Shown here piece after piece: positions 9,537 to 18,799 of a stretch of DNA of 64,000 nucleotides. The notes under the pieces are model-generated. The model was given only the letters and a program-made list of their open reading frames with translations, was not told the DNA's origin and did not search any database. The number at the start of each line of letters is the position of its first letter. Position 1 is the stretch's first letter. This DNA is from Bradyrhizobium sp. CCBAU 53351 (GTDB lineage Bacteria; Pseudomonadota; Alphaproteobacteria; Rhizobiales; Xanthobacteraceae): the NCBI RefSeq assembly GCF_015291745.1, contig NZ_CP030059.1:2755501-2819500 (forward strand). The letters run 5' to 3'. The position numbers were made by a program, and so were the translations under genes.

Positions 9537-9557
9537 TGTTATCGTCCGTTGGCGCCT

Positions 9558-10922
9558 TCAGGCGGCGCGTCCCTGTCGTTCGATGTCCTGCACCAGCCGC
9601 CGGCCCGATTGCGCTAGCAGCTCTTTCTTGGCCTCCAATCCTTCGACCGGCAGTCGGCCATTCCGCTTCTTCCAGGCGCCGCCGATCATGACGGCCTCGA
9701 TGTTGGCGAGGCTTGTCTGCATCACCACGGTCGCGACGGGATCATGAACCGGGTGGAGATTGAGGTCGGAGGCGTTGATGATGACGAGGTCGGCGAGCTT
9801 GCCCGGTGTCAGCGATCCGATCTGGTTTTCGCGGCCGAGCATGCGGGCACCTTCCGTCGTGATCCATCGCAGCGCCTCGCGCACGGGAACCGTGGTCGTC
9901 GCCGGAATGCTGCCGCTGGTCTTGCGCGACTCGGCATTGTCGAGCGCCCGCTGCATGGACAGCGCGATGCGGGCGGCGGAGAAGAGATCGCCGGCCAGGA
10001 TGGATTCGAGGTCGATGCCGATCGTCGGCCGCACGCCGCGCTTGAGCAAACGCCCGGTGATCGGAAAACCATGGCCCTGGATCATCTCGTTCTCCGGCGT
10101 CACCGAGAACGACACGCCAAGATCGACCATCCGGTCCAGCAACGTGTCCGGCAGGTCGTTGCCATGGACGATGTTGGTGCCCGAACCGACGAGGCCAGCC
10201 TCGATCAGCTTCTCCCAGCCGCCGGCCGTCTTGGCCGGGCCGCCGCCCTGGTGCATGGAGGCGATCAGGTTCAGCTCGCGCGCCAGACGGAAGTCCTGCA
10301 CCGCAACGTCGAGTGTCGAATAATGCGGACCGAGAATGGCGAGCCCGAGCGTGACGAGGCCGTCGCGGTCGGCAAGGGGGCCCGCCAGCAGCCGCTCGAC
10401 CTCGCGGCGCGGGTGTGGCACTTCCGAGAAATGCGGCTCGCCCGGCTTCGGCTCCGGCTTGGGCGAACCGTGGAAGAAGGCGGCGCGGATCCCGCTCTCG
10501 ATCAAGCCGTGTACGGCAGCGTCGGTGTGATCTGGCGTCGGATTGTTGTGGCACCAGTCAACCAGCGTGGTGGTGCCGCAATTGATCTGGTTCAGTGCGC
10601 CGACGAGGGTTGCAATGTGGATATCTTCGGGCCGGAACACGGTCGCAAGGCCGGCATGCATGCGGCGGAAATATTCCAGCAGCGTCCAGTTCGCGGCGAA
10701 GCCGCGCAAGCCGGTCTGCCAGGTGTGCATATGCGCGTTGATCAGGCCGGGAATGACGATGCGGTCCTTGCCGTCAATGATCTCGACATCTGTCGCGACG
10801 TCGATCGATGGCCGCACGTCGATGATGCGGCTGCCCTCGACCAGCACATCGCCGGTTGCGAGATCGCCGATCGCGTCATCCATGGTGATGACAATAGCGG
10901 ATTTGATCAGCGTGCGCCGCAT
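9558..10922 (-). CDS. Metal-dependent amidohydrolase / deaminase (chlorohydrolase type)
   Basis: This 454-residue protein belongs to the amidohydrolase superfamily near guanine deaminase, AtzB and TrzA. The metal motif HxH is in PGLINAHMHTWQ (about residues 60-70). Later ligands are expected in MHQGGG, VHGNDL and the aspartate of GIDLES. Such enzymes remove amino, chloro or other groups from heterocyclic or aromatic rings, or open cyclic amides. ATG 10922 was preferred to an upstream start because it lies five bases after the stop of the maleylacetate reductase gene and has GAGG in front. Its presence suggests the imported substrate carries nitrogen or another hydrolysable group; this is inference. 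Confidence 0.9.
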   Translation of the reverse strand: MRRTLIKSAIVITMDDAIGDLATGDVLVEGSRIIDVRPSIDVATDVEIIDGKDRIVIPGLINAHMHTWQTGLRGFAANWTLLEYFRRMHAGLATVFRPEDIHIATLVGALNQINCGTTTLVDWCHNNPTPDHTDAAVHGLIESGIRAAFFHGSPKPEPKPGEPHFSEVPHPRREVERLLAGPLADRDGLVTLGLAILGPHYSTLDVAVQDFRLARELNLIASMHQGGGPAKTAGGWEKLIEAGLVGSGTNIVHGNDLPDTLLDRMVDLGVSFSVTPENEMIQGHGFPITGRLLKRGVRPTIGIDLESILAGDLFSAARIALSMQRALDNAESRKTSGSIPATTTVPVREALRWITTEGARMLGRENQIGSLTPGKLADLVIINASDLNLHPVHDPVATVVMQTSLANIEAVMIGGAWKKRNGRLPVEGLEAKKELLAQSGRRLVQDIERQGRAA

Positions 10923-10926
10923 CGCC

Positions 10927-12006
10927 TCACACCGCCGCTTTGACGGGGACCGGCGGCTCGCCGGCCCAGGCGCGTGCAATCACATCGCGAATGGCGTTGC
11001 GGTCGAGCGGCCGCGGATTCCAGTAAGCATTGGTCACCGCGAGATCGGCCGCCTTGTCGATGCCGGCTTCGGGCATGCCGACGTCGCGCAGCGCCAGCTT
11101 CGCGCCGAGCCGCTTGGCGAGATCGTGAAGACCTTGCGGTGCGTCAGCCGCGCCGATCGCGCGCGAGATGCGTGAAATCGCATTGGGCACGGCCGGGGCG
11201 TTGTAAGCGAGCGCATGCGGCAGCACGATGGTGTGGGTTTCGGCATGCGGCAGATCAAACGTGCCGCCGAGCGTATGGCAGAGCTTGTGATGCAGCGCCA
11301 TGCCGACAGTGCCCAGACAAACGCCGCACAGCCAGGCGCCATAGAGCGCTTCGGTGCGGGCCTCGCGATCGTCGCTTTTCGCGGCGATGGCGGGCAGGGC
11401 CTTGGCCAGGGCGCGAATGCCTTCTTCGGCCATCAGCAATGTCACGGGGTTGGCGTCGCGTGCGTACAGCGCCTCCACCGCATGCGCAATCGCGTTGATG
11501 CCGGATGTTGCCGCGAGGCTCGCCGGCAGCGTCAAGGTGAGATCGACATCGTAGATCACGGTCTCGGGCAGGATCGCCGCGTCGCGCACCGTGGTTTTCA
11601 GGCCGTTCTCGGTCTGCCCGACGATCGGCGTCATCTCCGAGCCGGCATAGGTGGTGGGAATGCAGAGCTGGTTGATTCCGGTGCGCAAGGCCAACGCCTT
11701 GCCGAGGCCCGTGGTCGAGCCGCCGCCGAGCGAGACGACGCAGTCGGCCTCGCACGCCTGCATCGCGGCGAGCGCGCGCTCCGTGACCTCGACCGGCGTG
11801 TGCATGGTCGCGCCGGGAAAGATGCCGGCATAGAGCGGGCCGAGCGCCGCGCCGAGGCTCTTGCCCTGCGCCTCCTGCTGCGGCGTCGTCAGCACCAGCG
11901 CGCGCTTGCCCCCGAGTCGCTCGACCTCGGCCTTTGCTTCAGCCAGCGTTCCGCTGCCGAACACGACGCGGCAGGGCAGGTTTTCAAAGGTGAACGAACC
12001 GATCAT
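10927..12006 (-). CDS. Maleylacetate reductase (iron-alcohol dehydrogenase family)
   Basis: This 359-residue enzyme would reduce maleylacetate to 3-oxoadipate with NAD(P)H, the step after hydroxyquinol ring cleavage. The N-terminal dinucleotide domain opens with FENLPCRVVFGSGTL and has the phosphate-binding SLGGGSTTGLGKA (about 92-104). The PTTYAGSEMTPIVGQT motif near residue 137 and HHKLCHTLGGTFDLPHAETH near 240-260 are typical of maleylacetate reductases rather than short alcohol dehydrogenases. The gene overlaps the Dabb gene by four bases and is followed by the amidohydrolase after five bases. Confidence 0.93.
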   Translation of the reverse strand: MIGSFTFENLPCRVVFGSGTLAEAKAEVERLGGKRALVLTTPQQEAQGKSLGAALGPLYAGIFPGATMHTPVEVTERALAAMQACEADCVVSLGGGSTTGLGKALALRTGINQLCIPTTYAGSEMTPIVGQTENGLKTTVRDAAILPETVIYDVDLTLTLPASLAATSGINAIAHAVEALYARDANPVTLLMAEEGIRALAKALPAIAAKSDDREARTEALYGAWLCGVCLGTVGMALHHKLCHTLGGTFDLPHAETHTIVLPHALAYNAPAVPNAISRISRAIGAADAPQGLHDLAKRLGAKLALRDVGMPEAGIDKAADLAVTNAYWNPRPLDRNAIRDVIARAWAGEPPVPVKAAV

Positions 12007-12326
12007 GCGCCGGTCTCTTTGATGGGATAATCGACCTGGAAGCGCCCGATCCGCAAGTCGCCCAATGCCTCGCGCACCCGTAGATGTTCCGGATGGCTGG
12101 CATAGGCGCTGAGCGCTGTCTGGTCGGTGAATTCGGAGAACAGAACGACATCGCAGGCGTAATCGACCGCGCTGACATCCATGCCGACTTCGATATGGGT
12201 GAGGCCGTCGATCCGGCCCTTGAGGCCCTCGAACAGCGTCTTGACCTTGACCCGGGCGGCGGATCTCTCCTCAGGGGTCTCCCCGCGCAGCCGCCACATC
12301 ACGATGTGCCTGATCGGGCCCGACAT
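12003..12326 (-). CDS. Dabb-domain (stress-responsive alpha/beta barrel) protein
   Basis: This 107-residue protein has the Dabb fold pattern: IRHIVMWRL at the start, a central LKGRIDGLTHIEVGMDV, then DVVLFSEFTDQTALSAYASHPEH. The family includes small cyclases and lyases of aromatic or polyketide metabolism as well as proteins of unknown role. It is the first gene of the long catabolic operon and starts 108 bases from the divergent lysR gene. It overlaps the maleylacetate reductase gene by four bases. A role in handling an aromatic intermediate is likely from context, not from a visible active site. Confidence 0.88.
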   Translation of the reverse strand: MSGPIRHIVMWRLRGETPEERSAARVKVKTLFEGLKGRIDGLTHIEVGMDVSAVDYACDVVLFSEFTDQTALSAYASHPEHLRVREALGDLRIGRFQVDYPIKETGA

Positions 12327-12385
12327 TTCCTGATTTCCTCGCCTGTCCCAGTGCTTTGTTGGGAGCTATTTTGCCTTGCAGAAAT

Positions 12386-12422
12386 CGGAAATAAAGACCA
12401 AAATTTGTAAGTCTCTTTTCCG
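12386..12422. promoter_or_regulatory. Imperfect palindrome, candidate LysR operator
   Basis: Between the divergent lysR and catabolic operon, CGGAAA (12386-12391) with GAC (12396-12398) is mirrored by GTC (12411-12413) and TTTCCG (12417-12422), around an AT-rich centre. The two arms differ by one base in length. LysR regulators usually bind such interrupted dyads between divergent genes. The inducer is unknown, and no footprint-like evidence exists beyond symmetry and position. Confidence 0.5.
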
Positions 12423-12434
12423 ATATGCGCAAAA

Positions 12435-13358
12435 ATGGACCGGCTGCTTCAACTCGAGGTCTTCTCCAAAACGGCCGAGCTCGGCAGCCTTTCCAAAGCT
12501 GCCGAAACATTGCGGATGTCGAACGCGGCCGCGAGCCGCCATCTCAGCGCCCTGGAGGAGCGGCTTGCGGTCCGGCTGATCGAGCGCAACACGCGCCGGC
12601 AATGGCTGACCGAGGCAGGGCAGGAGCTGTTGCAACGCTGCAGCACGCTCTTGAACGAACTCGCCGAAGCCGAGGACGCCGTCTCCGACCGTGCGCTGTC
12701 ACCGAAGGGCATGCTGCGCGTCACGTCCTCGCTGTCCTTTGCGATGATCTATCTCGCGCCGATGCTGCCCGCCTTCCGCGCGCTCTACCCCGATCTCAGT
12801 GTGCAGATCATCAGCGCCAACCGCTATCTGGATTTCATCGAGGCCGGCATCGACGTCGCGATCCGCACGCGCGAGCATGAGCCGGATTCCAACATCGTCG
12901 TCCGCCGCATTGGCCAGATGCACCGTGTGCTCGCGGCGGCTCCCTCCTATCTGGAAAAGCACGGCCGGCCCGAGCATCCCGCCGATCTCGCCCGCCACGA
13001 CATGCTGATCTACAATCTCGCCAACGATCCCTATTCGCTACGGCTGAGCCAGGGCAGCACGACGCAGACGGTGCGGATCGCGCCGACGCTCGACAGCAAT
13101 GACGGCCAGATCATTTGTGGTGCAGCGCGTGCGGGGCTCGGCATCCTGATCCAGCCGCTCTACATCGTGCAGGGCGATATCGCGGCCGGTCGGCTGGTGC
13201 CTGTCCTGAGCGACTGGCAGCTGCCGCTGCTCACCATGAACATCGCTTACCAGAACCGCGTCAGGCTGCCGGCCAAGATCAGGGTGTTCTCGGACTTCCT
13301 GGTCAGCCACATCCGCGAGCATTCAGAGCCAGGGATCTGGATGGACGCGGCGAAGTGA
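12435..13358 (+). CDS. LysR-family transcriptional regulator
   Basis: This 307-residue regulator has an N-terminal winged helix-turn-helix (GSLSKAAETLRMSNAAASRH.. then LIERNTRR, residues about 15-60), a linker helix and a periplasmic-binding-like effector domain (about 90-295). It is divergent from the hydroxyquinol operon with a palindrome in the 108-base gap, so it most likely controls that operon in response to a pathway compound. It is also followed after only 13 bases by xylulokinase, so it may be co-transcribed with the plus-strand sugar genes and link the two. The start ATG gives a normal LysR N-terminus. Confidence 0.93.
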   Translation: MDRLLQLEVFSKTAELGSLSKAAETLRMSNAAASRHLSALEERLAVRLIERNTRRQWLTEAGQELLQRCSTLLNELAEAEDAVSDRALSPKGMLRVTSSLSFAMIYLAPMLPAFRALYPDLSVQIISANRYLDFIEAGIDVAIRTREHEPDSNIVVRRIGQMHRVLAAAPSYLEKHGRPEHPADLARHDMLIYNLANDPYSLRLSQGSTTQTVRIAPTLDSNDGQIICGAARAGLGILIQPLYIVQGDIAAGRLVPVLSDWQLPLLTMNIAYQNRVRLPAKIRVFSDFLVSHIREHSEPGIWMDAAK

Positions 13359-13371
13359 GCGGGAAGCATCC

Positions 13372-14817
13372 ATGTATCTCGGCATCGATCTCGGCACCTC
13401 CGCAGTCAAGACGGTTCTCGTCGACGACACTCAGCGTGTGATTGCAAGCGCGAGCCGGCCGCTGACGATCGCCTCGCCGCAGCCGGGACATTCCGAGCAG
13501 AACCCCGCGCAATGGATCGATGCCGCCTTCGCCACGCTCGATGCGCTGAAGGCTTCGCATGGACAAGAGCTAGCGGCGGTCAAGGGCATTGGGCTGTCCG
13601 GCCAGATGCATGGCGCCACGCTGCTCGACGCGGGCTTGAGACCCTTGCGGCCCTGCATCCTCTGGAACGATGGACGCGCCGCCGCGGAATGTCGTGTCCT
13701 GGAGCAACGCTGGCCCGCCTTGCGCGCGGTGACGGGCAACAAGGCGATGCCGGGATTCACCGCGCCAAAACTGCTCTGGATCGCGACGCATGAGCCCGAC
13801 ATTTTCGCTGCGACGAAGCTCGTGCTGCAGCCAAAGGCCTATCTGCGCCTGGCGCTTTCGGGCGAGGCCGTCGAGGATGTCTCGGATGCATCGGGATCCC
13901 TGTGGTTCGACGCTGCGCGCCGGGACTGGTCGGACGCCGCATTGGCCGCAACCGGTCTGACGCGCGAGCACATGCCGCGTCTGGTCGAAGGATGCGCGCC
14001 CGCAGCAAGACTGCGGAGCGAGCTGGCGCGGCGCTGGGGCATAACCGGGCGGCCGGTGATCGCGGGCGGTGCCGGCGACAATCCGTCGGGCGCCATCGGC
14101 ATCGGCGCGATCCAGCCGGGAACCGCGTTCATATCCTTGGGAACATCGGGTGCCCTGTTGGCGCCGACCGCCATGATCGCCGCCAATCCGGACCGCGCGG
14201 TGCACACGTTCTGCCATGCCATCCCGCGCATGTGGATACAGGCCGGCGCGATCCTGTCGGCCGCCTCCTGCCTGGCCTGGGCCGCGCGCCTGTTCGGTGT
14301 CACTGAGACCGAGTTGTTGGCGCCGCTAGGATCGCGCCCGCGGGCGCCGTCGCCGGTGAGCTTCCTGCCTTATCTCGCAGGGGAGCGGACACCGCATGAC
14401 GATCCCGCCGTGCGCGGCATGCTCGATGGTTTGAGCCATGGCACCGATCGCAATGCGATCGTGCAGGCGGTGCTCGAAGGCGTTGCCTTCGCGCTGGCCG
14501 ATTGCCGCGACGCGCTCGCGGATGCCGGTATCGCGATCGCGGAAGCCGACGTCATCGGCGGTGGTTCGCGGTCATCGTTCTGGCTTTCGGTTCTCGCAAC
14601 CGTGCTGAATGTTCCCATCCACCGCTTTGCCGGCGGCGAGACCGGCGCGGCGTTCGGTGCGGCAAGATTGGGGCGGCTTGCTGTCACGGGTGAGGCAATC
14701 GCAACCGTGTGCACGCGACCGCAACGCGTCGAGACGTTCGAACCTGACACCGGGCTGACCGATGCTTACGCCGAACGGCTTCCCGCCTGGCGCGAACTGT
14801 ATCGGCCGCGCCACTAG
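13372..14817 (+). CDS. xylB: Xylulokinase (FGGY carbohydrate kinase)
   Basis: This 481-residue cytoplasmic kinase would phosphorylate D-xylulose, or a similar ketose or polyol, with ATP. The ATPase-fold motifs are LGIDLGTSAVKTVL at residues 3-16, GLSGQMHG near 75 (the xylulokinase-type substrate loop), ILWNDGRAA, GGAGDNPSGAIG near 230, and GGGSRSSFW near 400 (FGGY signature 2 region). It sits 13 bases after lysR and 130 bases before a ribose/xylose-type importer. No xylose isomerase or dehydrogenase gene is present here, so the true substrate could be another pentulose. Ribosome site GGGAAG precedes ATG 13372. Confidence 0.88.
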   Translation: MYLGIDLGTSAVKTVLVDDTQRVIASASRPLTIASPQPGHSEQNPAQWIDAAFATLDALKASHGQELAAVKGIGLSGQMHGATLLDAGLRPLRPCILWNDGRAAAECRVLEQRWPALRAVTGNKAMPGFTAPKLLWIATHEPDIFAATKLVLQPKAYLRLALSGEAVEDVSDASGSLWFDAARRDWSDAALAATGLTREHMPRLVEGCAPAARLRSELARRWGITGRPVIAGGAGDNPSGAIGIGAIQPGTAFISLGTSGALLAPTAMIAANPDRAVHTFCHAIPRMWIQAGAILSAASCLAWAARLFGVTETELLAPLGSRPRAPSPVSFLPYLAGERTPHDDPAVRGMLDGLSHGTDRNAIVQAVLEGVAFALADCRDALADAGIAIAEADVIGGGSRSSFWLSVLATVLNVPIHRFAGGETGAAFGAARLGRLAVTGEAIATVCTRPQRVETFEPDTGLTDAYAERLPAWRELYRPRH

Positions 14818-14947
14818 CATCGCCGCGATATCGTATTTCGCTGTGTTCGGTATTGCCCTGTGTCGCGGCCTTTTGTTTAATGCGTGAGCCGCGCTGACAA
14901 GAAGATCGAGACGCGGGTGGGAAACGCATTGTGCGCCGGGAGGCACG

Positions 14948-16463
<1,516 letters not shown>

Positions 16464-16471
<8 letters not shown>

Positions 16472-17504
16472 CAACGGTGCTGCGGAGGTCCAGTCCGCCC
16501 CGACGACGACCAATGGCGCTGCCGCCGAGACAAAGCGCCAGCGGGTGAGGGTGCTGATCAGCGCGCTCGGCATGCTGCCGGTGCTGTTGATCCTCTGCAT
16601 CGGCTTTCATTTTCTGTCCGAGGGACGCTTCTTCACCGGACAGAATCTCGGCATCGTGTTGCAGCAGGCCGCAGTGAACACTGTGCTCGCCGCGGGCATG
16701 ACCTTCGTCATCCTCACCGGCGGCATCGACCTTTCGGTCGGTTCGATCCTGGCGGCCTCCGCGATGGCCGGGTTGACGCTGTCCAAGCTGCCGGAGCTTG
16801 GCATGCTGTGGCTGCCGGCCTCGCTGCTCACGGGCCTTGGCTTCGGCATCGTCAACGGCGCGCTGATCGCGCTGCTCCGCCTGCCGCCTTTCATCGTCAC
16901 GCTCGGCTCTCTTACCGCGGTGCGTGGCCTTGCGCGACTGCTCGGGGCCGACACCACCGTGTTCAATCCCTCGATCCCCTATGCCTTCATCGGCAACGGC
17001 TCGCTGACGCTCGTTCCCGGCGTCGCATCGATCCCGTGGCTCTCGGTGATCGCCTTGCTCGTCATTCTGGTCTCGTGGCTGGTGCTGCGCCGGACCGTGC
17101 TCGGCGTGCACATCTACGCGGTGGGCGGCAACGAGAGCGCGGCGCGGCTTGCGGGCATCAAGGTCTGGGCCGTGCTGATCTTCGCCTACGGTGTTTCCGG
17201 GCTTTTCGCCGGGCTCGGCGGCGCCATGCAGGCGGCAAGGCTCTATGCCGCCAATGGCCTGCAACTCGGCCAGTCCTACGAGCTCGACGCGATCACCGCC
17301 GTGATCCTCGGCGGCACCTCGTTCGTCGGCGGCATCGGCTCGATCTGGGGGACGCTGGTCGGCGCGCTGATCATCGCGGTGCTGTCGAACGGCCTCATCC
17401 TCGTCGGTGTCTCCGACATCTGGCAATATGTGATCAAGGGCCTCGTCATCATTGGCGCCGTGGCGCTGGATCGGTACCGGCTGCAAGGCTCCGCCAGAAC
17501 ATAA
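16464..17504 (+). CDS. Ribose/xylose-type ABC transporter permease
   Basis: This 346-residue RbsC-family permease has about ten hydrophobic segments. The signature [20 protein letters not shown] is near residues 75-95, and the ATPase-contact loop ([20 protein letters not shown]) near 270-290. ATG 16464 overlaps the end of the ATPase gene by eight bases and is preferred to an earlier TTG in the same frame. Unlike the first importer there is one permease gene, so the channel is presumably a homodimer. A 19-bp tandem repeat covers the last codons and the stop. Confidence 0.93.
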
Positions 17505-17543
17505 AGGCTCCGCCAGAACATAAAGGCTCCGCCAGAACATAAA
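17487..17543 (+). repeat. Three tandem copies of a 19-bp unit across a stop codon
   Basis: The unit GGCTCCGCCAGAACATAAA occurs three times head to tail, at 17487-17505, 17506-17524 and 17525-17543. The copies are identical. The first carries the last codons and TAA stop of the permease gene; the other two are untranslated. Each unit contains a TAA, and 19 is not a multiple of three, so extra copies only lengthen the spacer to the binding-protein gene. Slipped-strand duplication is the simplest origin. Confidence 0.97.
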
Positions 17544-17604
17544 GCTTCCGTTGCGGCAACTGGTCTGCCGCGCCGGGGACCAAGACAGACCAGGGAGGAA
17601 GTCC

Positions 17605-18552
17605 ATGTTGAAGACGATCATGCTCGCCGGTGCCGCGACGGCGCTTGTTCTTAGCACCGTGCCGTCCTCGGCGAAGGAGCTCAAATCGATCGGCGTCTCG
17701 CTGGGGTCGATGGGCAACCCGTTCTTTGTCGCACTGGCGAAGGGCGCCGAGTTCGAGGCCAGGAAGACCAATCCGAACGTGAAGATCACGGCGGTCGGCT
17801 TCGAATACGATCTCGGCAAGCAGGTCACCCAGATCGACAATTTCATCGCCGCCGGCGTCGATCTGATCCTGCTCAACCCCGGCGATCCCAAGGCGATTGG
17901 ACCTGCGATCAAGAAGGCGCAGGCCGCCGGCATCGTCGTCGTCGCGGTCGATACCGCAGCCGAAGGCGCCGATGCCACCGTGACCACGAACAACGTGCAG
18001 GCCGGCGAGATCTCCTGCCAGTACATCGTCGACAAGCTGGGCGGCAAGGGCGAGGTCATCATCGAGAACGGACCGCAGGTCTCCGCCGTGATCGACCGCG
18101 TCGTCGGCTGCAAGAACGTCTTCTCGAAGAATCCCGGCATCAAGGTGTTGTCCAACGACCAGGACGGCAAAGGCTCGCGCGAAGGCGGTCTCACCGTTGC
18201 TCAGGGCTATCTGACCCGCTTCCCCAAGATCGACGCCATCTTCGCCATCAACGATCCCCAGGCGATCGGCACCGACCTAGCGGCGCGCCAGCAGAACCGC
18301 ACCGGCATCGTCATCACCGCGGTCGACGGTGCGCCCGATATCGAGGCCGCGCTGAAGGATCCGCAGTCGCCGCAGATTCAGGCTTCGGCTTCGCAGGATC
18401 CGTTCTTCATGGCGCGCCGCGCCGTGCAGGTCGGTGTCGGTATCCTCAATGGCCAGAAGCCGGCCTCGACCGTCGAGCTGCTGCCGTCCAAGCTCGTGAC
18501 CAGGGACAACGTCGCCGAGTACAAGGGCTGGACCTCCGATCGTTCGCAGTAA
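17605..18552 (+). CDS. Ribose/xylose-type ABC transporter substrate-binding protein
   Basis: This 315-residue periplasmic protein of the RbsB family has the signal peptide MLKTIMLAGAATALVLSTVPSSAKE (cleavage near residue 22). The mature opening IGVSLGSMGNPFFVALAKG is typical. The core has LILLNPGDPKAIGPAIKKAQ, VVVAVDTAAEG and AINDPQAIGTDLAARQ. ATG 17605 is chosen because GGGAGGAA precedes it and it alone gives a signal peptide; the frame is open further upstream. It serves the permease and ATPase just upstream, and a hairpin follows the stop. Confidence 0.94.
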   Translation: MLKTIMLAGAATALVLSTVPSSAKELKSIGVSLGSMGNPFFVALAKGAEFEARKTNPNVKITAVGFEYDLGKQVTQIDNFIAAGVDLILLNPGDPKAIGPAIKKAQAAGIVVVAVDTAAEGADATVTTNNVQAGEISCQYIVDKLGGKGEVIIENGPQVSAVIDRVVGCKNVFSKNPGIKVLSNDQDGKGSREGGLTVAQGYLTRFPKIDAIFAINDPQAIGTDLAARQQNRTGIVITAVDGAPDIEAALKDPQSPQIQASASQDPFFMARRAVQVGVGILNGQKPASTVELLPSKLVTRDNVAEYKGWTSDRSQ

Positions 18553-18586
18553 GCCTCCCTTGCTGAGGCGGCAAACCACGAATTGC

Positions 18587-18613
18587 GGGCGGTGTGTTTG
18601 ATTCACGCCGCCC
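18587..18613 (+). terminator. Hairpin after the binding-protein gene
   Basis: GGGCGGTGTG (18587-18596) pairs with CACGCCGCCC (18604-18613), ten pairs with one G-T, around a 7-base loop. It lies 34 bases after the stop at 18552. There is no T-run, so it may be a weak or factor-assisted terminator. Confidence 0.55.
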
Positions 18614-18799
18614 GTGGCGTCATGGCCGCAGGCTCGCGCCAGGGCGTGTACTCATAAATCCGGCCGGCCCGCGCGTGGGCCGTGTCCGCTAGTTTTTCAC
18701 ACCGGGCATGGCTAATGCGCCCTAGTTAGGCCGCTGAGGGCCACTTCCAGACGTCGCCGATGGGTATATGGAATCATCGTCCACCCCGGAGAACAGCAA

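Noticed and set aside
18614..18799. Sequence with the look of an insertion-sequence end (around 18637-18655)
   Set aside because: No transposase, paired inverted end or target duplication is visible nearby, and the resemblance rests on memory only.
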